Positions 43,141 to 50,643 of a DNA stretch of 56,440 nt are shown here, one piece after another. Made by a program: the position numbers and the translations under genes. How positions within the stretch are numbered: position 1 is the stretch's first letter; each line of letters begins with the position of its first letter. Under the pieces are notes generated by a model. The model was not told where the DNA came from. It saw only the letters and a list, made by a program, of their open reading frames with translations, and did no database searches. This DNA comes from JAWPMV01 sp038527215 (lineage in GTDB: Bacteria > Bacteroidota > Bacteroidia > J057): NCBI GenBank assembly GCA_038527215.1, contig JBCBGC010000039.1:1-56440 (forward strand). The letters run 5' to 3'.

Positions 43141-43148
43141 CAAAATTA
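43141..43148 (-). promoter_or_regulatory. Possible -7 element of the CrtI-like gene
   Basis: On the minus strand the bases read TAATTTTG, a full TAnnTTTG match 47 bp before the start codon. No TTTG lies at the expected distance upstream. Confidence 0.4.
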
Positions 43149-43242
43149 TTAAACAAAATAAGAGCGTCATTGTTTGGACATTGATGACTTTAGCAGGGAT
43201 GATATCGTCTCATATACGACAGCAAGCGAAATAAGGAAACTG

Positions 43243-43250
43243 TAAATTTG
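43243..43250 (+). promoter_or_regulatory. Possible -7 element of the queD-folE operon
   Basis: TAAATTTG is a full TAnnTTTG match, 43 bases before the queD start. The expected TTTG about 19 bases upstream is missing. Confidence 0.4.
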
Positions 43251-43293
43251 ACAGGTATTAATATCCAAGCACGGGAATTGCGAAGTAAAGATT

Positions 43294-43701
43294 ATGAAGG
43301 TAGCGGTATTTAGAAAAGCACATTTTAACGCAGCTCATCGGCTACATAATCCTGATTGGGATGATGCTACTAACCAAAAGGTTTTTGGTAAGTGTAATAA
43401 TCCCAATTTTCACGGACACAATTACGACCTGGAGGTGAAGGTCGTGGGAGAAATAGACCCCAGAACTGGCTATGTCTTAGACATGAAAATCCTGAAGGAT
43501 ATAATGAAAGAACAGGTACTGGACCGTTTTGACCACAAAAATCTCAATCTCGATACCGAAGAATTTAAAACCCTAAACCCTACGGCTGAAAATATCGCTG
43601 TAGTCATCTGGCAGCTTCTACGTGAGAAGTTGCCTGAAAAACTGGAATTAACCATTAGATTATATGAAACCGAACGAAACTTTGTGGAATACCCCGCATA
43701 A
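43294..43701 (+). CDS. queD: 6-carboxytetrahydropterin synthase (QueD/PTPS family)
   Basis: This 135-residue member of the 6-pyruvoyl-tetrahydropterin synthase fold has the zinc ligands His15 (FNAAHRL), His40 and His42 (NFHGHNY), the catalytic Cys34 (GKCNNP) and the substrate Glu near the C-terminus (RLYETERNF). DHKNLNLD and LNPTAENIAVVIW are typical of QueD. It converts dihydroneopterin triphosphate, the product of FolE, to carboxytetrahydropterin in queuosine synthesis. That fits the directly overlapping folE. PTPS activity in a tetrahydrobiopterin route is the alternative. Confidence 0.93.
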   Translation: MKVAVFRKAHFNAAHRLHNPDWDDATNQKVFGKCNNPNFHGHNYDLEVKVVGEIDPRTGYVLDMKILKDIMKEQVLDRFDHKNLNLDTEEFKTLNPTAENIAVVIWQLLREKLPEKLELTIRLYETERNFVEYPA

Positions 43702-44404
43702 CGGGGTAAATGGCTCCAACGGTCAACATGGCCAAAACGGGCACCACTCAGGGAAACACGGTCTGATTGAGGAATTGGGAGATGCGCATGTGGCGACTTC
43801 AACTGATACCCCGCTGAGGCCAGATGCCTTTGACGTGGACGATGAGACGAAAATGGATGTGATTGAAGGACATTTTCGGGAAATCATGCACACGCTGGGC
43901 CTTGACCTGAATGACGACAGCCTGAGTGGAACCCCCAGACGAGTGGCCAAAATGTATGTGAAGGAGATCTTTAGCGGTCTCGACCCCAAGAACAAGCCTG
44001 ATGTCCGGATGTTTGACAACAAATACCAGTATAATGAGATGCTGGTTGAAAAGGACATTACCTTTTATTCAAACTGTGAACACCACTTTGTCCCCATTAT
44101 TGGACGGGCCCATGTAGCCTACATTTCTTCTGGGAAAGTAGTAGGCTTATCGAAACTGAATCGCATTGTACAGTATTATGCGCGCCGGCCTCAGGTACAG
44201 GAACGCATGACGATGCAGATTGCTAATGAACTCCGGGAAGCCCTGGGAACTGACGATGTAGCGGTCGTGATAGACGCCACCCACCTCTGTGTATCCTCCC
44301 GAGGCGTAAAGGATGTGAATAGTTCGACGATCACCGCAGAATATTCAGGAAAATTTCAAGAAAATGAAACCAAAAAGGAGTTTCTGCAGTATATAGAAAT
44401 GTAG
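43664..44404 (+). CDS. folE: GTP cyclohydrolase I with unusual N-terminal extension
   Basis: This 246-residue enzyme makes dihydroneopterin triphosphate from GTP. Its core begins with IEELGDAHVATSTDTPLR and continues with DDSLSGTPRRVAKMYVKEIF, FYSNCEHHFVPIIGRAHVAYI (zinc Cys and His, in part), VGLSKLNRIVQYYARRPQ and ATHLCVSSRGVKD (second zinc Cys). The first 38 bases lie inside queD in another frame. Residues 12-33 form a His/Asn/Gly-rich stretch (PHNGVNGSNGQHGQNG, HHSGKHG) absent from typical FolE. Coupled translation with queD is likely. A start further downstream, after the His-rich stretch, has no good ATG before residue 64. Confidence 0.95.
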   Translation: MKPNETLWNTPHNGVNGSNGQHGQNGHHSGKHGLIEELGDAHVATSTDTPLRPDAFDVDDETKMDVIEGHFREIMHTLGLDLNDDSLSGTPRRVAKMYVKEIFSGLDPKNKPDVRMFDNKYQYNEMLVEKDITFYSNCEHHFVPIIGRAHVAYISSGKVVGLSKLNRIVQYYARRPQVQERMTMQIANELREALGTDDVAVVIDATHLCVSSRGVKDVNSSTITAEYSGKFQENETKKEFLQYIEM

Positions 44405-44430
44405 TAGTAGTAGTTTTAATAGATCCTTTG

Positions 44431-44460
44431 ATACGCGACCGCCCGGTCGCGTATTTTTTT
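44431..44460 (+). terminator. Intrinsic terminator of queD-folE
   Basis: ATACGCGACCG at 44431-44441 and CGGTCGCGTAT at 44444-44454 form a perfect 11-bp stem (effective tetraloop) followed by a run of T. Confidence 0.9.
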
Positions 44461-44464
44461 TATC

Positions 44465-45334
44465 TTATTGGTAAGCAATCAAGCCTTTTTCATCAAAGGA
44501 AAAAGGCTGCCATGCTCCTTCTTTCATAGCCCATAAGTCCGTGAAGCCCAAAGACTTTAGCAGCTGGGCTGTTTGCGGAAAACGGCCGTCTAACTCCCGC
44601 GGATGATGGGAATCAGAATTGAGCATAATGGGAATATTTCGGGCCTTCACTTTCTTCAAAATGGCAGGACCAGGATAGGCTTCCAGGGTCTTCTTTTTGT
44701 AGATGCCCCGGGTATTTACTTCGAGAATCGAATTATGTGCCGCAAGCCGGTCCAGACAGCGATCCACGGCTTGCTGGTACCAGGGCTCTTCGGTGGTAAA
44801 CAGCTTCCCTTCCTCCCACTGAATTTTGATTTTATCCAGGTGGCCTACCACCTCCGGCTGGGTCTCTTCCACCATGTCTCCAATCAATTCGAAATAGCGG
44901 CGGATAGCCGCCTCCGTATCCCGCCCAAAAACCTGCTCCCAGCCCAATAGAAATTCCTGGTGAGTCCCATCAATGCCCCAGGGCATCCCATCTGCCAGGG
45001 AATCGACAAAGTGAACAGAGCCTACCACGTAATCCAACTGGGCCTGCTGGATCAGGGGATGCAGGCTGCTGATCCTACCCGGTATATAGTCTACCTCCAG
45101 GCCGACATATAATTCAATTTGGTCTCGGTAGGTATGGGCCAGGGTACGCGCCTCTGCCACATAGGTCGCGAGGGCGTCCTCCCGCATGCTCCATCCATTG
45201 GGAAAGTCTACCGGGGCGTGGGATGAAAAACCAAAGGCTGAAAAGCCTTTTTGTAGGGCGGATAGCACATGGTCTTCCAGGTTTTCTTTGCCATCACAAT
45301 AGTGGCTGTGACTGTGAAAATTGGTCCAGGTCAT
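44465..45334 (-). CDS. PHP-domain histidinol-phosphatase-like protein (HisJ type)
   Basis: The start at 45334 (MTWTNFHSHSHYCDGKE) was chosen because the PHP motif starts at once; the longer reading has 42 unrelated residues. The 289-residue protein carries the metal-binding PHP motifs HSHSHYCDG, GFSSHAPV, the Glu in LYVGLEVDYIPG, VVGSVHFVD, VVGHLDKIK and a final MLNSDSHHPREL. This is the HisJ pattern of histidinol phosphatase, the penultimate step of histidine synthesis. No other his gene is near, so a different phosphoester substrate is possible. A TTTG ... TATTTTTA pair lies just upstream of this ATG. Confidence 0.85.
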   Translation of the reverse strand: MTWTNFHSHSHYCDGKENLEDHVLSALQKGFSAFGFSSHAPVDFPNGWSMREDALATYVAEARTLAHTYRDQIELYVGLEVDYIPGRISSLHPLIQQAQLDYVVGSVHFVDSLADGMPWGIDGTHQEFLLGWEQVFGRDTEAAIRRYFELIGDMVEETQPEVVGHLDKIKIQWEEGKLFTTEEPWYQQAVDRCLDRLAAHNSILEVNTRGIYKKKTLEAYPGPAILKKVKARNIPIMLNSDSHHPRELDGRFPQTAQLLKSLGFTDLWAMKEGAWQPFSFDEKGLIAYQ

Positions 45335-45401
45335 AGGGTAAAAATAGGCCGGGAAGCTTTTCCCAAATTCCGAAAATTGATAAGGTTCAAATATCCAAAT
45401 T

Positions 45402-45432
45402 TTTGCATACTCCTTAACTTTCTTTAATTTCC
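45402..45432 (+). promoter_or_regulatory. Promoter of the NTF2-like lipoprotein gene
   Basis: TTTG at 45402-45405 is followed after exactly 19 bases by TAATTTCC at 45425-45432, which matches TAnnTTTG except at the last two bases. The start codon lies 22 bases downstream. Confidence 0.5.
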
Positions 45433-45454
45433 GTAAACTCCAAACCACTGAATC

Positions 45455-45982
45455 ATGCAAAAAACAGCCCCTTTTCTATTCATCGCATGCCTTTTATTCA
45501 TCGTGGCATGCCAGCCCCAAGCTGAGGATTGCCCAGAACAACGTTATGCTACAAGTGGTCCTGAAATTGACCTAATCAAAGCACATATCCAAGCCTACAC
45601 AGATGGAGATTTGGATAAATGGGCAAGCTACTACGGAGAGCAGGTAAAATTTCATCATAACACCTGGGATGCCATTACCAACAAGGAGGAAATGGTCAAA
45701 TCAGAAACGCAATTGCGTTCGTATTTCGCCGAAGTGGGATTTGCCACTGAGCCTGTCATGCTGGAAAGAATCATCGATGATGAAGGCAGAACCTGGGTGA
45801 GGTACAGTGGGAACTGGACCGGGACCATCAAAGCCAATGATGAGCAAGTAGCGGTGCCTGTTCACCTTAACATTCACTTGGTCGACGACAAAATTGTGGA
45901 AGAATATGGCTACTGGGACAGCCGCGAGGTGATGGCAGACATTGAGGATGCCCTGGTGGACGATATAGAGAATCCTAATTAA
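45455..45982 (+). CDS. NTF2/SnoaL-like lipoprotein
   Basis: This 175-residue lipoprotein has the lipobox FIVAC at residues 15-19 followed by QPQAEDCPE. The rest is one NTF2-like fold: helix DLIKAHIQAYTDGDLDKWASYY, then GEQVKFHHNT, KEEMVKSETQLRSYF, and strands TWVRYSGNWTGTI and VPVHLNIHLVDDKIVEEYGYWD. SnoaL-like domains bind small molecules or act as isomerases or hydrolases, but they are too diverse to assign a substrate. The C-terminus is acidic (ADIEDALVDDIENPN). It stands alone, with a good promoter and a hairpin-rich non-coding stretch behind it. Confidence 0.85.
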   Translation: MQKTAPFLFIACLLFIVACQPQAEDCPEQRYATSGPEIDLIKAHIQAYTDGDLDKWASYYGEQVKFHHNTWDAITNKEEMVKSETQLRSYFAEVGFATEPVMLERIIDDEGRTWVRYSGNWTGTIKANDEQVAVPVHLNIHLVDDKIVEEYGYWDSREVMADIEDALVDDIENPN

Positions 45983-46007
45983 TTCGACAAAAAACAGGGA
46001 CCTGAAG

Positions 46008-46038
46008 GCCGTAGAGCTACCGAGGTAGACTCTACGGC
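46008..46038. other. Strong 14-bp hairpin after the NTF2-like gene
   Basis: GCCGTAGAG at 46008-46016 pairs with CTCTACGGC at 46030-46038. Inside, CTAC and GTAG extend the stem around a CGAG tetraloop with one A bulged. On the minus strand it is followed after 12 bases by TTTTTT. It may terminate minus-strand transcription or belong to a structured RNA. Confidence 0.6.
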
Positions 46039-46073
46039 ACATGCCTTTAATGCTTAGTGAGAGTTGAGTAGCA

Positions 46074-46272
46074 GGGCTGAGGAGCCAAGTAGGCACCGTA
46101 AAGGCAGAGGTAATTCCGTTCAGATCCAGAAGTGTCGGGGAATCGAGACAGTATCCACTTCGGATCATCAGGGTGAGTAGCCTTGGTGAAAACTGAGAAG
46201 ATGGTAAGGAGGTCAGCCCAATATCCCCTATAATGATGCCGATGCCTCAAGGGCATTTTCGGCATTATTTTT
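46074..46272 (+). ncRNA. Candidate structured RNA with its own terminator
   Basis: On the plus strand a nested fold is possible: GGGCTGA (46074-46080) with TCAGCCC (46213-46219), CCAAG (46085-46089) with CTTGG (46182-46186), CACC (46094-46097) with GGTG (46172-46175), and GATCC-a-GAAGTG (46123-46134) with CACTTCGGATC (46156-46166). A terminator-like hairpin follows at 46236-46265 (ATGCCG/CGGCAT plus ATGCC/GGCAT) and TATTTTT at 46266-46272. Only the third helix is long enough to be unlikely by chance. I found no matching known RNA family and no clear promoter. Confidence 0.35.
46236..46272 (+). terminator. Terminator-like hairpin in the non-coding stretch
   Basis: ATGCCG with CGGCAT and ATGCC with GGCAT form a two-part stem with a TTT bulge, followed by TATTTTT. 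No plus-strand gene ends nearby, which is why it may close a small RNA. Confidence 0.5.
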
Positions 46273-46352
46273 CGGTTGATATGCAGGGTAATTCTGTGCA
46301 TAAGCGTAGACCTGGACCTTTCATGATGTTCACGAAAGATCGGACGGTAACC

Positions 46353-46361
46353 TTATCCACA
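46353..46361 (+). promoter_or_regulatory. Single perfect DnaA box
   Basis: TTATCCACA at 46353-46361 matches the strong consensus. One box alone in 56 kb is weak evidence for function. Confidence 0.35.
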
Positions 46362-46367
46362 AAGAGC

Positions 46368-46403
46368 GGTAAAACAGCCGGACAGCATTCCTGCTGTTTT
46401 ATC
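46368..46403. other. 11-bp hairpin before the CPBP gene
   Basis: GGTAAAACAGC at 46368-46378 pairs with GCTGTTTTATC at 46393-46403 with one G-T wobble and a 14-base loop. No T-run follows, so it is not a standard terminator. Confidence 0.45.
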
Positions 46404-46562
46404 GTAACAAAGGTCCACATATTTCCCTGCTTCTCAAGGCCCTCAGCTTCAATCGCCTGAATTCAGTTATTAGCGGCTGGATTAATCTCCCGAATGGTAA
46501 AATATTCTGGGGCGATGACCGCTTATTTTCTGGCTGCCGAGAATGTGTGGTATATTCGCGGC

Positions 46563-47531
46563 ATGGCCCACAAACTCTCGGATTCCCTCAAAAAAATCAT
46601 CGGCTATTTCCGCCAGCATCTCCGGGAAGATTTCAACCCCTGGTATTACCTGATCATGGGGGTTTTTCTCACGTGTGCCATCCTCTTCAATTATTTCTTT
46701 TTGGATGGATTGACCGTGGAGCGCTGGATCACCCGAAATTTCTATGGAAGGGAAATCTGTACCCTGGTCTATATGGCCTTCTATGGCTTTCCCTATTTCT
46801 TTGCCCTGGGCCTACACAGCTTTTTTCACGGAGAGACTGATTTCTGGAAAAAAAGGGATTTTTGGATTCGCATCCTCTTTGGCCTCTTTATCATCAGTCT
46901 GGATGCCTCCTTTTACTACTATCGCTATGCCGGAGAATTGGCAGAGACGGTGGCGGGTAGATACATCTTTCGCAAGTGGGCCGCCAACCTGATCAGTGTA
47001 GCTGCCATTTTTGTCCCCTTGTTGTTGTTTAAGCGATTCTATGACCGGCAGCAGCCCAATTTTTACGGTTTGACCTGGAAAGGATTTGAATGGAAGCCTT
47101 ACGCCATTCTCCTGTTACTCATGGTTCCTTTGGTGGTAGGGGCAGCCTTTACCGAAGGTTTTCTCAGCTACTACCCTACCCTAAAGCCTCCCAGAGCTGA
47201 GGCCTGGGAGGTTCTGCCTGCCTGGATGACCATGGGGCTTTACGAATTGGTGTATGGCTTGGATTTCATTTGGACCGAGGTTGCTTTCCGGGGCTTCTTT
47301 GTCATCGGCATGGCAGCGGTCCTGGGGCGGGCTGGAATCATGCCTATGACCGCCATTTATTGCTTCCGACACTTTGCCAAACCCATGGGAGAAACCATTG
47401 GTTCCATTTTCGGGGGTTACATCCTGGGCGTGATTGCCCTCCACAGCAAAAACATCATGGGAGGGGTATGGATCCACATGGGGGTGGCCCTTCTGATGGA
47501 ATTCATGGCGATTTGGTTGCTCTTCGGCTAA
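46563..47531 (+). CDS. CPBP-family intramembrane protease-like protein
   Basis: The start at 46563 (MAHKLSDSLKKIIGYF) was chosen; TATATTCG lies just before it, and the longer reading adds 23 residues across it. The 322-residue protein has about eight spans. The CPBP/Abi motif 1 appears as WTEVAFRGFFVIG. Motif 2 appears as YCFRHFAKPMGE, and motif 3 around GGYILGVIALHSKNIMGGVWIH. In active CPBP proteases motif 1 reads EExxFRG; here the first Glu is Thr, so proteolysis is doubtful. The family handles prenylated or immunity-type substrates. The gene converges on the M14 gene one base away. Confidence 0.7.
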   Translation: MAHKLSDSLKKIIGYFRQHLREDFNPWYYLIMGVFLTCAILFNYFFLDGLTVERWITRNFYGREICTLVYMAFYGFPYFFALGLHSFFHGETDFWKKRDFWIRILFGLFIISLDASFYYYRYAGELAETVAGRYIFRKWAANLISVAAIFVPLLLFKRFYDRQQPNFYGLTWKGFEWKPYAILLLLMVPLVVGAAFTEGFLSYYPTLKPPRAEAWEVLPAWMTMGLYELVYGLDFIWTEVAFRGFFVIGMAAVLGRAGIMPMTAIYCFRHFAKPMGETIGSIFGGYILGVIALHSKNIMGGVWIHMGVALLMEFMAIWLLFG

Positions 47532-47532
47532 G

Positions 47533-49929
47533 CTACTTTTTGACCACTTTAAGCATATGGCGATACCCCTGGTCCGTCTCAAGATATAGAAAGTATAGCC
47601 CGTCTTTCCAGGCAGAAATATCCCAACTTAATTGTTGGGGTCCGGCGGGTAACGCCCCTAATTGCTCTTCTCCAAGTTTTCTTCCGGTCATGTCCCAAAA
47701 GCTGATTTTCATGTTGGCAAGGTGCTGGATATTGGTAAAGGAAAGATTAAGCAATCCTTCTGCAGGCTGGGGGAAGACCTTGATGTCCTGCCACATTTTC
47801 CGCCAATCATTTTCAATCCCGGTAGGACCAGCACTGTAGGTTTCTACTTCCAGGTCATCGATATACCAGCCATCCCCTTCTACAAAACCATCGGATTTTA
47901 GCAGAAAGCGTAGGTATAAAGAGTCTCCCAGGTATTCCGAAAGATCCATGGATTCTTCTACCCAGTCCGCCTGCTGTCCGTCAAAAACGGGTTCACCTTG
48001 ATCCTGGTACTGGGTACCCTCATTGGTATATTGGCCACATAGCGGGCTGAAGTTCACCCCATCTGAAGAAGCCAAAACCTGCCCGTAGTCAAAATTATTC
48101 TCTATATCCCAACGGCTTTGAAAACGAAGCACCGCATAGTCTGCCTGGCTGAGATCAACGGCCTTTTCCAGTTCCATAGTATTCTCATCATTGGCAGCAT
48201 ATTGTCCAACGGGGCTATCGGTGAAGCTACTCGGGGCAGAGGTGTACCAAACGGTGGTGGTTCCCCAATCTCCATTTACTTCCCAGTTTTGCAGGTTCTG
48301 TCCGTCCTCTGAGAAAGTGATTCCCTGACTTCCGGTGAGGTATTGGCGGGTGATTTTCTGGGTTTCAGAAAAGGAACCGTAATCGAGGGTCACCGCAATT
48401 TCAATTTCCTCCACGACGGAAGTTCCCGAGGGAATAACCTGATAAGGAATGATCAGGTCCTGGGTTTGCAAGTGACTCAGGTTGACGCTCTGGGTACTAA
48501 AAGTCAGGTTGATGTTGCTGCTAAGCGCACTTACCGACACGTCTACGCCTCCGGCTTGCAGACCATATTGCTGTAGCTCCAGTTTGAATTGTCCATTAGT
48601 GGTCGGCAGGCTAAAAGGGCCGTTTTCTTCCCACTCCACGAAACTATGCACCAAATGGGCAGTTACCATATTCTGACGCAGACAAGCGCGGTTCACCTCC
48701 TGAATCTGACTGGCGGGCGGCCAGAAATTCGGCCCCGCTTCCGGCGTCATAGAGTAAATTTTGGGCTTGGTGGTCTGCTCTCCGTACATCCAGTCATCGC
48801 TATCCCCATTGACCAGGTAGCCCACCGTCTCGGTGCCTGTTCCTACGAAATAGTTGTTTTCTCGGGTCATGGTCCGGCCGAAAGCCTTAAAGGTAGGGTC
48901 ATCCGGGGTAAGCTGATTGACATAGCCGTAGGGATGAATCAATAAATCACCGTAAGAGTGGTAGTTCAGCGCTAGTTGAAACTGATGGGCGTTGCATAAA
49001 TCCCTGACTGCTTGGATTTCAGGCTCTGAAAAAGCGGCCGTACCCCGATAGGTATCACTGGTTTTTGAAGGGGAAGAGCCGGTATTGTCGTAGCCCCAAT
49101 GATCGCCGTAGTTCCGGTTGAGGTCTACTCCATAGGTTTGGTTATTTTGCGGATCTTTCCAGCGGTTTTTTCGCCAAAGACCTCCCCCATTGGGCTGGAT
49201 AGACTCATTATAAATGTATCCGTCAGGGTTAATGCAAGGGATAAAATACAATTCCGTCTCGTCAACCAGATATTGTATCTCGGGATCAGTAGCATAGTTT
49301 TCCAGCACATACCACATAAAAAACAACATCTGGCTCAGGCTGGCTGGTTCGCGGGCGTGATGCAAGGCCGTATACAGCACCTCGGGTTCGCTTTCATCCT
49401 GGTCGGGGTTGTCCGAAATTCTCAACCAATAAATAGCCCGCCCTTCCTCAGTTAGGTGGGTTCCAATGGGGGCTCTTTGGCTGATGAGTTGGGGATATTT
49501 GGCACGCATGCTATCCAGGGTTTCCAAAAGCTCTGTATAGGTTACAAAGCCTCCCATAGATCCCTGGGGATAGTTTTTGGGAATGGTGTAGGCAGGTACG
49601 CCTCCCGTTTGGGTACAGGTGGCTTGCGTCCGACTCTGCCAGGCCAGATCGCGCTCCGGAGAGCGATACCAATCTTGTACATCTGTCCTGAGTACCTGAA
49701 AAGGAATGCCGGCAGCACGTAATTTCGCCAATTCATCCAAAGAAAAATCGTTGACCAGATGATGGATCGTGGCCTCTCCGTGCTCTGTCTCCAAGCCTAG
49801 TTGGGCGATCTCCCAGAGGGTCGTATTCGTGAGGTCAACTTTTACTTTATGATAGCGGACAGGAGATTGGGCAAAAAAAACAGGGTGGCCCGCCAAAACG
49901 ATAAGCGCAACAAGCAAAGATTTTTTCAT
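47533..49929 (-). CDS. T9SS-sorted M14 family zinc carboxypeptidase
   Basis: This 798-residue secreted metallopeptidase has a signal peptide (MKKSLLVALIVLAGHPVFFAQ). An N-terminal pro-like region spans about 22-125. The M14 domain follows at about 130-420, with zinc ligands in ALHHAREPAS (HxxE) and LNYHSYGDLLIHPYG, the Arg/Asn of GVDLNRNYGDHWGY and the catalytic Glu in MTPEAGPNFWPP. A beta-sandwich region follows, then a jelly-roll-like domain (about 535-700: YAVLRFQSRWDIENNFDYG ... YLGDSLYLRFLLKSDG). A type A T9SS sorting domain (IKVFPQPAEGLLNLSF ... DGLYFLYLETDQG ... VVKK) closes the protein. It probably trims peptides outside the cell, like carboxypeptidase T. It is a single-gene unit. Confidence 0.93.
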   Translation of the reverse strand: MKKSLLVALIVLAGHPVFFAQSPVRYHKVKVDLTNTTLWEIAQLGLETEHGEATIHHLVNDFSLDELAKLRAAGIPFQVLRTDVQDWYRSPERDLAWQSRTQATCTQTGGVPAYTIPKNYPQGSMGGFVTYTELLETLDSMRAKYPQLISQRAPIGTHLTEEGRAIYWLRISDNPDQDESEPEVLYTALHHAREPASLSQMLFFMWYVLENYATDPEIQYLVDETELYFIPCINPDGYIYNESIQPNGGGLWRKNRWKDPQNNQTYGVDLNRNYGDHWGYDNTGSSPSKTSDTYRGTAAFSEPEIQAVRDLCNAHQFQLALNYHSYGDLLIHPYGYVNQLTPDDPTFKAFGRTMTRENNYFVGTGTETVGYLVNGDSDDWMYGEQTTKPKIYSMTPEAGPNFWPPASQIQEVNRACLRQNMVTAHLVHSFVEWEENGPFSLPTTNGQFKLELQQYGLQAGGVDVSVSALSSNINLTFSTQSVNLSHLQTQDLIIPYQVIPSGTSVVEEIEIAVTLDYGSFSETQKITRQYLTGSQGITFSEDGQNLQNWEVNGDWGTTTVWYTSAPSSFTDSPVGQYAANDENTMELEKAVDLSQADYAVLRFQSRWDIENNFDYGQVLASSDGVNFSPLCGQYTNEGTQYQDQGEPVFDGQQADWVEESMDLSEYLGDSLYLRFLLKSDGFVEGDGWYIDDLEVETYSAGPTGIENDWRKMWQDIKVFPQPAEGLLNLSFTNIQHLANMKISFWDMTGRKLGEEQLGALPAGPQQLSWDISAWKDGLYFLYLETDQGYRHMLKVVKK

Positions 49930-50059
49930 ACGAGATTTTTCCTATCAAATAGACAGAGGTAGGCTTTTTTTCCCTAAGTTTTCCAGCAACTTTCACCATA
50001 GCCCTTTATCCTCCAACACGCAACTTACGCAATCCTGGTTGGGCCTCGAAATTTTTCCT

Positions 50060-50506
50060 ATGCGCATTATTCCCATTCAACTCTCCGACCTTGACCGATT
50101 GGTCCCCTTATTCGACGGATATCGGCAATATTATCAGCAAGCTTCAGACCCAGCCGCTGCCAGAGCTTTCCTTCACGCTCGAATCTCACATTTACAGTCA
50201 GTGATATTTGCTGCGGAAAAAGCAGAAGCTGGAGCGCTCGCGGGTTTTGTCCAACTATATCCTTCCTTTTCTTCGGTAAAAATGAAACGGCTTTGGGTCC
50301 TCAATGATCTGTTCGTTTCCCCGGATTTTCGTCGTCAGGGAGTGGCGCGCCTCCTCATGCAGGCTGCCACTGAATGGGCCAGGGCCAGTGAAGCCGCGGG
50401 TCTGATGCTGGAAACCGAGGTCAGCAATACCAAAGCCCAGGCTTTGTATGAATCTTTGGGGTATGAAAAAAGTGTGGCCTACCATACCTACTATCTGAAC
50501 ACCTAG
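50060..50506 (+). CDS. GNAT family N-acetyltransferase
   Basis: This 148-residue protein was assigned the ATG at 50060 (MRIIPIQLSDLDRLVPLFDGYRQYY); a TTG seven codons earlier adds unlikely residues. GNAT motifs are clear: LWVLNDLFVSPDFRRQGVARLLMQAATEWARASEA (motifs C-A, in part: NDLFVSPDFRRQGVARLL, with the acetyl-CoA loop RxxGxA) and LETEVSNTKAQALYESLGYEKS (motif B). The substrate cannot be read from the sequence. It stands alone between the M14 and NPCBM genes. Confidence 0.92.
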   Translation: MRIIPIQLSDLDRLVPLFDGYRQYYQQASDPAAARAFLHARISHLQSVIFAAEKAEAGALAGFVQLYPSFSSVKMKRLWVLNDLFVSPDFRRQGVARLLMQAATEWARASEAAGLMLETEVSNTKAQALYESLGYEKSVAYHTYYLNT

Positions 50507-50643
50507 GCGTTTACTTTTTTCAAGTACGATATTTCGATTTTGATGCATTTTTACCCTCAGGCCTATCTCATCCAGCAGGCTGGACGCAATAAATAGCCCC
50601 AAATCAACCCTGACCTTAGCAGCCTACATCCTATATTCCGCTT

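Larger units (their letters stand above)
45983..46562. other. Hairpin-rich non-coding stretch
   Basis: This 580-bp gap without a credible gene contains four strong hairpins (46008-46038, 46123-46166, 46236-46265, 46368-46403) and one perfect DnaA box. The last 60 bases before the CPBP gene hold TATATTCG at 46551-46558. Two minus-strand open frames cross it but look like chance. Confidence 0.55.

Noticed and set aside
46047..46301. Minus-strand 84-residue frame in the non-coding stretch
   Set aside because: It has no recognisable domain, crosses several strong hairpins and has an odd composition rich in Tyr, Pro and His; the hairpins explain the region better.
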